From: Pontibacter chinhatensis
Lineage (GTDB): Bacteria > Bacteroidota > Bacteroidia > Cytophagales > Hymenobacteraceae
Assembly (NCBI RefSeq): GCF_900113285.1
Contig: NZ_FOOT01000003.1
Coordinates: 1-64,000 of the forward strand
Reading direction: 5' to 3'
DNA length: 64,000 nt
Shown here: positions 44,291 to 52,600 of the stretch, piece after piece
How positions within the stretch are numbered: the first letter of the stretch is position 1
Layout of the letters: the number at the start of each line of letters is the position of its first letter
The notes under the pieces: generated by a model
What the model saw: only the letters and a program-made list of their open reading frames with translations
The model's database searches: none
What the model was told of the DNA's origin: nothing
Translations under genes and position numbers: made by a program

Positions 44291-45196
44291 ATGTCACTAC
44301 TATTCACAGATTTTAAAAGCTGGCAACAGCACTGCGCTGAAACCGGCGAACCGCTCTACCAGCCCGTGCTGGAGTATGAGATAGAGCAGAAAGACCGCAC
44401 CGAGGAGTTTATCTGGGAGAACATCGCCAAGGCCTACGACGTGATGAAAGACGCCGTAAAAACCGGCCTCAGCGAGGACATGCGCTCCCGATCCGGCATG
44501 GTGAACAACGGGGCCAAGAAAGTGGCTAAATCGCCGGTTACGGTACTCTCGCCGGAGTTCCAGATGCTCGTGTCGCGGGCGCTGGGGGCCAAGGAGGTAA
44601 ACTCGTGCATGGGTCGCGTGGTGGCCGCGCCAACGGCCGGCGCCTCCGGTATACTTCCGGGCACCCTTACCACCCTGCAGGAGCTGCACGGGCTGGAAGA
44701 TAGAAAAATACACGAGGCCCTGCTGGTGGCAGCCGGCATCGCCTTGATTATTGAGCAGAATGCCTCGCTGGCTGGTGCCGTAGGTGGCTGCCAGGCCGAA
44801 ACGGGCAGTGCGGCCGCGATGGCGGCGGGCGGCATTGTCTACTGCCTCGGCGGCACGGTAGACCAGGTGTTCAACGCAGTGGCTATTACTATCCAGTGTA
44901 TGCTGGGCCTGGTGTGCGACCCGGTGGCAGGCCTGGTGGAGGTGCCCTGCATTGTGCGCAACGCCAGCGCAGCGGCCATTGCCTTCTCTTCGGCCCAGCT
45001 GGCCATTGCCGGCGTAGACCCGGTTATTCCGGTAGACCAGTGCGTAGCTGCCTTAGGCGAGGTTGGCGAAAGTATGGAACGCAAGTATAAAGAGACCGCC
45101 GAGGGCGGCCTGGCCAACACCCCGAGAGCCCGCGAGATAGAAAACTTCGTGCTGGTGCAGGACGTGGAGATTCTGCCGGATGAGGACGAGCACTAA
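44291..45196 (+). CDS. sdaAA: L-serine ammonia-lyase, iron-sulfur-dependent, alpha subunit
   Basis: A 301-residue alpha domain of the iron-sulfur L-serine dehydratase, which converts serine to pyruvate and ammonia. Cluster cysteines lie in NSCMGRVVAAPTAGASG, GCQAETGSAAAMAAGG and CDPVAGLVEVPCIVRNA. The ATG at 44291 follows AAGGAG (44276-44281), so the longer upstream frame is rejected. The beta domain, fused in many bacteria, is absent here and must be encoded elsewhere. Serine connects it loosely to gcvP's one-carbon metabolism. The symbol follows the two-subunit naming. Confidence 0.9.
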   Translation: MSLLFTDFKSWQQHCAETGEPLYQPVLEYEIEQKDRTEEFIWENIAKAYDVMKDAVKTGLSEDMRSRSGMVNNGAKKVAKSPVTVLSPEFQMLVSRALGAKEVNSCMGRVVAAPTAGASGILPGTLTTLQELHGLEDRKIHEALLVAAGIALIIEQNASLAGAVGGCQAETGSAAAMAAGGIVYCLGGTVDQVFNAVAITIQCMLGLVCDPVAGLVEVPCIVRNASAAAIAFSSAQLAIAGVDPVIPVDQCVAALGEVGESMERKYKETAEGGLANTPRAREIENFVLVQDVEILPDEDEH

Positions 45197-45396
45197 GTTG
45201 CTTTCCGGGAGGGAGGCTACCATTCCAGATGCATGTTTAATCCACTTTTCCAGGGATGGGTGCATTTGTTTGGTCTAATCGGGTTCAGAGGGAAATTAAG
45301 CTGGTATAACAGCGAAAATTGTCGCTCTTCCTATTAACTCCTGACAGAAAACGCCTCTATTCCGACAAACGCAGCGCTTTTCTGCCATTAATGCCG

Positions 45397-45404
45397 TACC
45401 TTTG
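45397..45404 (+). promoter_or_regulatory. -7 box of hemB
   Basis: TACCTTTG fits TAnnTTTG and lies 44 bases before the hemB ATG. The leader ends with TATACTT directly against the start codon. Confidence 0.6.
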
Positions 45405-45447
45405 CACGAACCCAAAACAGAAGGAATTTCTGTAAAAATTTATACTT

Positions 45448-46419
45448 ATGATCAGAAGACCAAGACGTAACCGCCAGACGGAAGCTATCCGCAACCTGGT
45501 GCAGGAAACAACACTGGGAATCAATGATTTCATATACCCGCTCTTCGTAATCGAGGGCCAAAACCAGCGCATAGAGGTGGCCTCCATGCCAGGCATCAAC
45601 CGCTTCTCCATCGACACGCTGCAGGAAGAAGTGGCAGCTTGCGTGGAGCTGGGCATCAAGTCTTTTGCGCCGTTCCCAAGTATACCCGAGCAGCTAAAGG
45701 ACAAGTATGCCTCCCAAAGCCACAACCCGGAAGGACTCTACGCCAGAGCTATCCGCGAGATAAAGAAGAACTTCCCTGACGTGGCGATTTTCTCTGACGT
45801 AGCCATGGATCCCTACAGCTCTGACGGCCACGACGGTATTGTAGAGAACGGTGTAATCCTCAACGACGAAACCCTGGAAGTACTGGGCAAAATGGCCCTG
45901 GCGCAGGCAGAGGCAGGTGCCGATGTGGTAGCCCCTTCGGATATGATGGACGGCCGCGTGGCGCACCTGCGTCATGTGCTCGATGAGAACGGTTACCAGC
46001 ACGTAGGCATCATGAGCTACACTGCCAAGTATGCCAGCGCCTTCTACGGCCCCTTCCGCGACGCCCTGAGCTCTGCTCCGAAAAAAGGCGACAAAAAAAC
46101 CTATCAGATGAACCCCGCCAACAGCCGCGAGGCCCTGCTGGAGGCCGAGCTGGACATTGCCGAGGGTGCCGACTACCTGATGGTAAAGCCGGCCCTGGCC
46201 TACCTGGACATTATTAAATCGCTGCGTGAGAACTCGCACCTGCCCATCGCTGCCTACAACGTGAGCGGCGAGTACGCCATGGTAAAAGCCGCCGCCCTGA
46301 AAGGCTGGCTGGATGGTGAGAAAGCGATGTTAGAGAGCTTGCTAAGTATAAAACGTGCCGGCGCAGACATCATCCTCTCCTACTTTGCCAAGGAGTTTGC
46401 ACAGCTGCAGCAGCGCTAG
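45448..46419 (+). CDS. hemB: Porphobilinogen synthase (delta-aminolevulinic acid dehydratase)
   Basis: HemB condenses two 5-aminolevulinates to porphobilinogen in haem synthesis. The 323-residue protein has the two active-site lysines K194 (SYTAKYASAFYGPFRDA) and K247 (DYLMVKPALAYLDII). The DPYSSDGHDGIV segment takes the metal-binding place with D and S instead of the cysteines of zinc enzymes, so it is probably a magnesium-type enzyme. NVSGEYAMVKAA is also conserved. Length and motifs are standard. A terminator follows. The TATACTT motif touches its ATG. Confidence 0.97.
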   Translation: MIRRPRRNRQTEAIRNLVQETTLGINDFIYPLFVIEGQNQRIEVASMPGINRFSIDTLQEEVAACVELGIKSFAPFPSIPEQLKDKYASQSHNPEGLYARAIREIKKNFPDVAIFSDVAMDPYSSDGHDGIVENGVILNDETLEVLGKMALAQAEAGADVVAPSDMMDGRVAHLRHVLDENGYQHVGIMSYTAKYASAFYGPFRDALSSAPKKGDKKTYQMNPANSREALLEAELDIAEGADYLMVKPALAYLDIIKSLRENSHLPIAAYNVSGEYAMVKAAALKGWLDGEKAMLESLLSIKRAGADIILSYFAKEFAQLQQR

Positions 46420-46441
46420 TAAAGTATAGATAAGCATAGAA

Positions 46442-46480
46442 CCCCCGCCCTGGCTTAGCTGCTCAGGGCGGGTTTTTTGT
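46442..46480 (+). terminator. Terminator of hemB
   Basis: CCCGCCCTG (46444-46452) pairs with CAGGGCGGG (46464-46472), followed by T6. It begins 23 bases after the stop. Confidence 0.9.
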
Positions 46481-46626
46481 TTTATACCCCACCCCTACCC
46501 TCCCCTAAAAACAGGGGAGGGAGTCTACAATACCGGGTCCAACCACCTCTACCCCTCCTTATCTAAGGCGGGGAGCCTGTACTTGCTTTGGTTGAAGTAC
46601 AAGCTTCGTAGTTGCGGGTATGGCGC

Positions 46627-46646
46627 GGACAGGTCGCGACCTGTCC
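46627..46646. repeat. Palindrome GGACAGGTCGCGACCTGTCC, copy 4
   Basis: Perfect palindrome in island R6, preceded by GGCGC and followed by CTACAAG. Its left context (GAAGTACAAGCTTCGTAG) matches that of copy 3. Confidence 0.9.
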
Positions 46647-46705
46647 CTACAAGAATCAACCCACCCCTACCCCTCCGAGGAGGGGAATTATACTTGCTGC
46701 TCACC

Positions 46706-46777
46706 CTGTCATCTCGAGCAGGGCGAGAGATCTATCGGGAATTCTTACCAGATCTCTCCCGATGGTCGAGATGACAG
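46706..46777. repeat. Nested hairpin TGTCATCTCGA...TCGAGATGACA, copy 2
   Basis: Twelve-base arms (46706-46717 and 46766-46777) are complementary. The inner pair GAGAGATCT (46725-46733) and AGATCTCTC (46750-46758) is conserved from copy 1 at 22742-22815, whereas the loop sequence differs. Confidence 0.8.
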
Positions 46778-47121
46778 CAAAAGCAGTGGCTATTGAATGC
46801 TTCCCAGCCTTTGGGTTGAGCGCCTTGTGAGATCCGGTGCCCGCCAAGGGCATGCTGAGCGAAGCGAGGCAAGGAGGGAACACCGCGCGATGCCCGAAGG
46901 CGATCCCTCTCGGGCTTGAGAGCTCCAAAGCTTGAGGTGCAACAATAGCTCATGTAAACCTGGAGGATGAACAGTGGCTAGAAAGGATAGCTTGTATCCA
47001 GTTGCGGATAACGGCGGCAAGGGAAGTATAAATATGAGGCACGAGCTACAAGCTCGCGCCAGCAGCAGCTCAGAAAGTATAGCCAAAGTAAAAGCGCAAA
47101 CTCCCTTAACACAGGAACTCC

Positions 47122-47153
47122 TTTGACGTTAATCTGATTTTACAGTATCTTTA
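47122..47153 (+). promoter_or_regulatory. Promoter of the subtilase gene
   Basis: TTTG (47122-47125) and TATCTTTA (47146-47153) are 20 bases apart, close to TTTG-N19-TAnnTTTG with A in the last position. TATACTT follows, 2 bases before the ATG. Confidence 0.5.
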
Positions 47154-47184
47154 GAATGGAACATACTTACCCTACTATACTTTT

Positions 47185-50100
47185 ATGAAAAGACTGAGCC
47201 TCTGGCTGGTAGCATTGGGCATGGCCGCAAGTACAACAGCACTTGCGCAGCAGGGCCTGACACCTGACCGCACCAATACGCAGGCCCTCCGGCGCATTGC
47301 CACCGATGCCGCCAGGGATTACCAGGCCAACCGGGCAAAGGCACTGGAGCTCGCCAGAAAGTATGGTTGGATCATCGAGAAAGAGTATAAAGATGGCACC
47401 GTTATCTCGCTGCAGGGAGTGGATGCGACGGGCTGGCCGGTTTACTACATCACCTACAATAGCACCAGCGCCACTACCACCCGTACCAACCAGCTCTGGG
47501 CAGGAGGCTCCCTCGGCCTGAGCCTGAACGGCAGCAGCAGCAACCTGGCCAACAAACTGGCCATTTGGGACGGTGGCCGCGTACGCGCCTCACACCAGGA
47601 GCTTACCGGGCGCATTATCCAGAAAGACAACCCCACCAAAGAAAGCGACCACGCCACGCACGTAGCCGGTACCATGATGGCCGGTGGCGTGAACCCCTTG
47701 GCAAAAGGGATGGCTTTTGGCTATAAATCGCTGCTGGCTTATGATTTTAACGGGGACAATGCCGAGATGGCCGACGCTGCCAAGGATCTGCTTATCTCCA
47801 ATCACTCCTACGGTAGCCTGGCCGGCTGGCGCTACAACTCCGACCGCAAGGGCACCGACGAGGACCCGTACTGGGAATGGTGGGGCAACACCGCCGTCAG
47901 CAACGAGGAGGACTTCACGTTCGGATACTACAACAACGAAGCCGCCACCTGGGATGAGATTGCCTACAACGCCCCCTACTACCTGATTGTGAAGTCGGCG
48001 GGTAACAACCGCGCTGAAAACGGACCGGAGGTGGGCAAGCCATACTTGCAGCGTAAAAGCAACGGCACCTTTGAGCTCGTAAAATCGCGCCCGGCAAGTA
48101 TAAGTAAGAACGATGCTTATGATGTGATTTCCACCACTGGCACGGCCAAAAACATACTTACGGTGGGAGCCGTGGGAGCGCTTTCAGAGGGATACAACCA
48201 GCCGCAGGACGTCCGAATGGCTTCCTTCAGCTCCTGGGGGCCTACCGACGACGGCCGTATCAAGCCTGACCTGATGGGCACTGGCGTGGAAGTGCTCTCC
48301 ACCTACTCCTCTAACGACCGCAGCTACCAGGTGCAGAGCGGTACTTCCATGGCTTCTCCCAACATCTCCGGCACCCTGCTACTCCTGCAGGAGCATTACG
48401 CCAACCTCAACAATGGCAAGTTTATGCGCGCCGCAACGCTCAAAGGCCTGGCCATCCATACGGCCGATGAGGCCGGAGCCGCTGCCGGACCTGACTACCA
48501 GTATGGCTGGGGTTTGTTAAATGCCGAGCAGGCAGCCAGCGTTATCAGCAACAGCGCTGGCACGCACCTGTTGGAGGAACGCGCGCTAAAGCAAGGTGAG
48601 GCGCAGACCCTGGAGGTAACCGCCTCCGGCAAGGGCCCGTTAAAAGTCACCATCTCTTGGACCGACCCCAAAGGCACTGTCACGTCTGTTGGCTCCAAAG
48701 CCCTCAACAACCGCACACCCAGGCTGGTAAACGACCTCGATATCCGCATATCAGGGAATGGCAAAGACTACCTGCCTTGGACGCTCGACCCGGCAGCCCC
48801 CGAGACAGCAGCAAAACCCGGCGATAACGTGCTGGACAACGTGGAGCAGATTCTGATTGCAGACGCCGTACCGGGCATGAAGTACACCATTACCATCAAA
48901 CACAAAGGCAACTTAAAAGATGGCCCGCAGGCTTTTGCGCTGCTGGCAAGCGGCGTAGGCGGCAAGGCAGTCTGTGCCAGTGCCCCCACTTCTAACCAAG
49001 GTGCCCGCATCAGCAAGCTGACATTTGGCGGCCAAAGTATAAACCAGAAAGATGACTGCACGACCTACCGCAACCTGACCTCTACGGTGTTTACCCTGGA
49101 GCCCAGCCAGACAAAGCAGCTCTCGCTGGAGCTGGGCAGCTGCGGCACCGTGGCTCCCCGCGTGGCCAAAGTATACATCGACTGGAACGGCAACGGCACG
49201 TTCACGGATGCCGGCGAGGAGGTCGCCGCCTCCGGCGTCATCAGCGGCAATAGCACCTTCACCGCTTCGGTAAAAGCACCGGGGGCACTGGTGGCAGGCG
49301 ACAAAGTACGCATGCGCGTGGTGGTGCAGGAAACCGCTGACCCGGCCAGCGTGAGCGCCTGCAACAGCTACGCCCGCGGCGAGAGCCAGGATTACCTTGT
49401 TCAGTTCATCCGCGCGCGCCACGATATCGGCATTACTTCGGTAGCACCTTTAGGATCCGGTGCTGTGTGCGCCACCTCTGAGCAAGGCGTGGTGGTGGCC
49501 ATCCGCAACAACGGTACAGCCGAGCAACAGAACATCCCGGTAAGTATAAAAGTGCTGAAGAACGGGCAGCAGCTGACCACCCTATCCGGAGTATTCGATA
49601 AAAAGCTGGCCCCCTTTACGCAGGCCGAACTCGTGCTGGATGGTTCTTTCGCCACAGAGGCAGGAGCAACCTACGAACTGGTAGCCGAGACAAAACTGGC
49701 CTCTGACGCGGTAACAGGCAACAACCAGCGCGGCTATACTTTCTCCGTGACGGGGAACACGGACACCCCGCTCAATGCCTCGGCATTCCAGTGCGGCAAC
49801 AGTCCGATTTATACCTTGTCGGCTGAGGGAAGCGGCGCCCCATACTGGTACACCTCCCCTGAGAGCACCACCCCGATAGCAGCGGGCAACCAGGTGCGTG
49901 TACAGGCTGCGGCGGCAGGCAAAACGCTTTACGCCGCCTTCGATGATTTCTCAGCCACAGTAGGCCCTGCCGATAAAAATCAGTTCCCGGGCGGGGGGTA
50001 TAACCAGTTTTCGCCGGATGTGCAGGTAACTACGGCTGCGCCGGTGGTGCTGGAGCAGGCCAGGCTCTACATTGGCCACAGCGGCCGAATCACGTTCACG

Positions 50101-50949
50101 GTGTATGACGCAAACGGCGCTCCGGTATCGGTGCGCGAGCTAAAAGTGAGGGCCACCCGCAGCACCCCGGCCACTGGCCCGCAGGCTGATGACCCGAACG
50201 ACAAGGGACAAGTATACTACCTGGGCCTGGAGCTGCCCCGCGCCGGTACCTACAACATCGCCATTTCGTACGGGGACAGCGCCACCATTTACCGAAACAA
50301 CAAGGGCGTGAAAGGCTACCCGTTCGGCCTGGAAAACGTATTTACCATCAGTGGCAATACGGCTACCTCGGAGTGGGAGAGCTATTACTACTACTTCTAT
50401 GACCTGAAGGTGCGCGCCCTTGGCTGCGCCGGCCCGCGTGTGCCGGTCACGCTGAAGGAAGGCACCCCGCTGGATCAGCCCAAAGTTTCGCGTGACGGCA
50501 AGGAGCTTGTATCGAGCCAGCCGGAGGGCAACCAGTGGTACCTGGACGGCCACCCGCTGGAGGGAGCCACTGCCCAGCGCATCACGCCTACCCTGAACGG
50601 CCAGTATAGCGTAATCGCCTTTAAAGAGGGCTGTATCTCGGATATGTCGCTGGCGTACCGGTACGAGGTGGAGACCGCCTCGCGCGGCGTAGGGCCGGAA
50701 CTGAGCGTGTTCCCCAGCCCGAGTCCGGATGGCAAGTTCAGCTACACCGTGGAAACCTCTGCCCCTGAAAGTATAACCTTACAGGTAGTAGACATGCTGG
50801 GCCGGGTGCTTTATACTTCTGCCATTGGCCAGGTAAACGGCCAGTACAAAGGCATGATCGACCTGAGCAAACACAGCAACGGGTTGTACATGGTGCGCCT
50901 GCAGCACGGCAGCCAGGTTTATACCCATAAGGTCATGATACGCAAATAA
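47185..50949 (+). CDS. T9SS-exported subtilisin-like serine protease
   Basis: A 1254-residue secreted S8 protease. The signal peptide ends near residue 21 (TTALAQ). The catalytic triad is D129 (AIWDGG), H156 (SDHATHVAGTM) and S388 (SGTSMASPNISGT). Beyond about residue 460 are beta-sandwich domains, including a P-type strand region and a GEVED-like domain (VYIDWNGNGTFTDAGEEV, about 660-745). A CARDB-like segment follows (about 750-860). The last 80 residues form a type A T9SS sorting domain (LSVFPSPSPDGKFSYTVE...NGLYMVRLQHG...YTHKVMIRK). It is thus exported and attached or released by type IX secretion, separately from the type B adhesin at 11-15 kb. Substrate specificity is unknown. Confidence 0.93.
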   Translation: MKRLSLWLVALGMAASTTALAQQGLTPDRTNTQALRRIATDAARDYQANRAKALELARKYGWIIEKEYKDGTVISLQGVDATGWPVYYITYNSTSATTTRTNQLWAGGSLGLSLNGSSSNLANKLAIWDGGRVRASHQELTGRIIQKDNPTKESDHATHVAGTMMAGGVNPLAKGMAFGYKSLLAYDFNGDNAEMADAAKDLLISNHSYGSLAGWRYNSDRKGTDEDPYWEWWGNTAVSNEEDFTFGYYNNEAATWDEIAYNAPYYLIVKSAGNNRAENGPEVGKPYLQRKSNGTFELVKSRPASISKNDAYDVISTTGTAKNILTVGAVGALSEGYNQPQDVRMASFSSWGPTDDGRIKPDLMGTGVEVLSTYSSNDRSYQVQSGTSMASPNISGTLLLLQEHYANLNNGKFMRAATLKGLAIHTADEAGAAAGPDYQYGWGLLNAEQAASVISNSAGTHLLEERALKQGEAQTLEVTASGKGPLKVTISWTDPKGTVTSVGSKALNNRTPRLVNDLDIRISGNGKDYLPWTLDPAAPETAAKPGDNVLDNVEQILIADAVPGMKYTITIKHKGNLKDGPQAFALLASGVGGKAVCASAPTSNQGARISKLTFGGQSINQKDDCTTYRNLTSTVFTLEPSQTKQLSLELGSCGTVAPRVAKVYIDWNGNGTFTDAGEEVAASGVISGNSTFTASVKAPGALVAGDKVRMRVVVQETADPASVSACNSYARGESQDYLVQFIRARHDIGITSVAPLGSGAVCATSEQGVVVAIRNNGTAEQQNIPVSIKVLKNGQQLTTLSGVFDKKLAPFTQAELVLDGSFATEAGATYELVAETKLASDAVTGNNQRGYTFSVTGNTDTPLNASAFQCGNSPIYTLSAEGSGAPYWYTSPESTTPIAAGNQVRVQAAAAGKTLYAAFDDFSATVGPADKNQFPGGGYNQFSPDVQVTTAAPVVLEQARLYIGHSGRITFTVYDANGAPVSVRELKVRATRSTPATGPQADDPNDKGQVYYLGLELPRAGTYNIAISYGDSATIYRNNKGVKGYPFGLENVFTISGNTATSEWESYYYYFYDLKVRALGCAGPRVPVTLKEGTPLDQPKVSRDGKELVSSQPEGNQWYLDGHPLEGATAQRITPTLNGQYSVIAFKEGCISDMSLAYRYEVETASRGVGPELSVFPSPSPDGKFSYTVETSAPESITLQVVDMLGRVLYTSAIGQVNGQYKGMIDLSKHSNGLYMVRLQHGSQVYTHKVMIRK

Positions 50950-50969
50950 AACACCTCTAATTACCACAC

Positions 50970-51009
50970 AACCCGCCGGCGCTGAGGCAGCGCCGGCGGG
51001 TTTGTTTTT
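50970..51009 (+). terminator. Terminator of the subtilase gene
   Basis: A 14-bp GC-rich stem, ACCCGCCGGCGCTG paired with CAGCGCCGGCGGGT, with an AGG loop, followed by T-rich sequence. It begins 21 bases after the stop. Confidence 0.92.
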
Positions 51010-51247
51010 AGGGTATACCTCTTCCCGGAAAGAGTCAGTCAGTTGAAAGGTCTTATAAGCGAGCCAATGATAGCTGCTATTCTGTAAAGAAACTTGGTAG
51101 AAAAAGAGGGCCCCTTCTCCCGGAGGTTAAGCCTATACTACATGCCACCAGGTTCCTTTCAGGATGACAGGGTGAAAAGAATGTTGTCTCTCTCCCAGGA
51201 ACTATAAACATAGCGCTACATCCATATTTATTCGCTATTTTGGCTCT

Positions 51248-51799
51248 ATGAAAAGATATCTTATTGCCTCCCTGTGCCTGCTGTTACTGGCGGCCTGCAC
51301 CAGGACACAATACCCACTGAGCAAACCGCAGCAAGCCTTCTACCAAAGTATGAGCAGCCTTTGTGGCAAATCCTTTAGCGGCAAAGTAATTTTCCCGGCT
51401 GATGGCAAAGACCCGTTTGCAGGCGCTCCCCTCACCATGATTGTGCAAACCTGCTCCGACACGGTCCTCCGTATCCCGTTTTGGGTAGGTGAGGATAAGT
51501 CCAGAACCTGGGTGATTAGCAAAACAGCCGAGGGACTACAGCTGAAGCACGACCACCGGCACGAGGACGGCACCCCGGATGAGGTGACCATGTACGGAGG
51601 CATTGCCTCTACCGCCTCTACCGAACAGGAACAGCGCTTCCCGGCAGACGCTTACACAGCAGAACTGCTGCCTGCTGCTGCTACCAATGAGTGGACGCTG
51701 GCCCTCAGCCCCGATGGCCGCACCTTCAGCTATATCCTCAAGCGCGACAACCAGCTCCGCTTCCGGGCCGACTTTGATTTGACGAAGCCGCTGGAGTAG
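51248..51799 (+). CDS. Lipoprotein, unknown conserved family
   Basis: A 183-residue lipoprotein with a lipobox at LLAAC (Cys17). The mature part starts with LSKPQQAFYQSMSSLCGKSFSGKVIFPADGKDPFAGAPLTMIVQTCSD and has a DRSRTW-like DKSRTWVIS segment. A GLQLKHDHRHEDGTPDEVTMYGG stretch is rich in His and Asp. I recall similar secreted proteins in several phyla but cannot name the family. A metal-binding or ligand-binding role is possible from the His/Asp stretch. It is monocistronic, followed by island R7. Confidence 0.7.
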   Translation: MKRYLIASLCLLLLAACTRTQYPLSKPQQAFYQSMSSLCGKSFSGKVIFPADGKDPFAGAPLTMIVQTCSDTVLRIPFWVGEDKSRTWVISKTAEGLQLKHDHRHEDGTPDEVTMYGGIASTASTEQEQRFPADAYTAELLPAAATNEWTLALSPDGRTFSYILKRDNQLRFRADFDLTKPLE

Positions 51800-51849
51800 C
51801 AAAGTATAAAGTATGGAATTTAAGCCTTCCCAGGAGGTAGGTATCATTC

Positions 51850-52065
51850 AGGCAAACTCGCTCGGCATGGCGCGAGCGTCCACGCTCGTGACCGGCTATC
51901 GTTGGGCCTCCGGCCCAGTCGGATTACAAATCCGACCTCATAACAAGGCACGGGTTGCAAACCCGCGCCAGCAAGTGGGGGATGAAAAGGCACTGCACCG
52001 AGGAGAGGAACTTTGCGAACAATAGCTTTCTGGCGCGAGCGTGGACGCTCGCGCCAGAAGTACAA
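51850..52065. repeat. Composite intergenic repeat island R7 (hairpin-only)
   Basis: A cluster made only of paired-hairpin parts. At 51867-51974 a forward half (stem GAGCGT/ACGCTC), a short GGGCCTCCGGCCC hairpin, and reversed halves with stems GTCGGATT/AATCCGAC and GGGTTTG-type follow one another. At 52029-52058 is a near-perfect palindrome CTGGCGCGAGCG-TGGA-CGCTCGCGCCAG. It lies between convergent genes. Confidence 0.85.
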
Positions 52066-52097
52066 TAAAGCGCAATTAAGGTCAAGTATAAAGTATG

Positions 52098-52142
52098 AAA
52101 AACACGAAGCCCGGGCTCCTATGTCCCGGGCTTCGTGTTTTA
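52098..52142 (-). terminator. Bidirectional terminator after the GroES-like gene
   Basis: AAAACACGAAGCCCGGG pairs with CCCGGGCTTCGTGTTTT around a 9-base loop. AAGTATA motifs lie just outside both arms. It serves the minus-strand gene ending at 52203 and can also stop plus-strand reading. Confidence 0.9.
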
Positions 52143-52202
52143 AAGTATAAACTACAGGAAAGTATACCTCAGCAAAGTATAAACTCCCCTTAGCTGTACC
52201 AG

Positions 52203-52598
52203 TTACAAATCCTCCTCACGCACCAGCATCAGCACTGCCGACTGCGGCACGATAAAGTATTTCTCGCCCTGGTAGTTGATCTCGATGGCGTCGCGTTGCA
52301 GGTAAATGGCCAGGTCGCCTTCTTTTGCCTGAAGCGGAATGTAGCGCACCTCCTCTTCGTCCTCCTCCTTCCAGGTATCTTCTTCGTAGCCGAAGTCTAC
52401 AGGGATAGGATAGCCCGGACCTACTCTCATGATATAGCCTTCCTGCACCTTCTCTTTTTCCTGCACCCCCGGCGGCAAGTATAAACCGCTCTTGGTCTGG
52501 TCGCTGGAGGTTTTAGGCTTTATCAGCACGCGGTCGCCCACAATGATGATTTTCTCTAATTTGTTTCCCTCTGAAATTCTCATCTGTATTGTATGCAT
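52203..52598 (-). CDS. GroES-like co-chaperonin family protein, acidic variant
   Basis: A 131-residue protein with the 10-kDa chaperonin fold: KIIIVGDRVLIKPKTSSDQTKSGLYLPPG, then EGYIMRVGPG, and ending in YFIVPQSAVLMLVRE. It differs from ordinary GroES (about 95 residues) by an N-terminal extension of about 12 residues and an acidic insert (GYEEDTWKEEDEEEVRYIP, about 70-88). The mobile-loop segment is altered (VQEKEKVQEG). It is probably a second GroES-like paralogue, since groEL is not adjacent. The paralogue status is inferred from its lone position and acidic insert. Confidence 0.85.
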   Translation of the reverse strand: MHTIQMRISEGNKLEKIIIVGDRVLIKPKTSSDQTKSGLYLPPGVQEKEKVQEGYIMRVGPGYPIPVDFGYEEDTWKEEDEEEVRYIPLQAKEGDLAIYLQRDAIEINYQGEKYFIVPQSAVLMLVREEDL

Positions 52599-52600
52599 TC

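Larger units (their letters stand above)
46485..47090. repeat. Composite intergenic repeat island R6
   Basis: From left: the CCCCTACCCTCCCC...GGGGAGGG element, CCGGGTCCAACCACC and CCCCTCCTTATCTAAGGCGGGG (about 46487-46575). Then come TTGGTTGAAGTACAAG, the 20-base palindrome (46627-46646) and the nested TGTCATCTCGA hairpin (46706-46777). The long module follows, reversed (about 46791-46990), then a half paired-hairpin (47036-47064, stem GAGCT/AGCTC). It has the same parts as R1 with partly reversed order. Confidence 0.9.

Noticed and set aside
26400..47090. Insertion sequences in the repeat islands
   Set aside because: No transposase frame and no clear terminal repeats with target duplications.
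22240..52065. CRISPR arrays
   Set aside because: Repeats are not regularly spaced, differ in orientation and have no spacers or cas genes.
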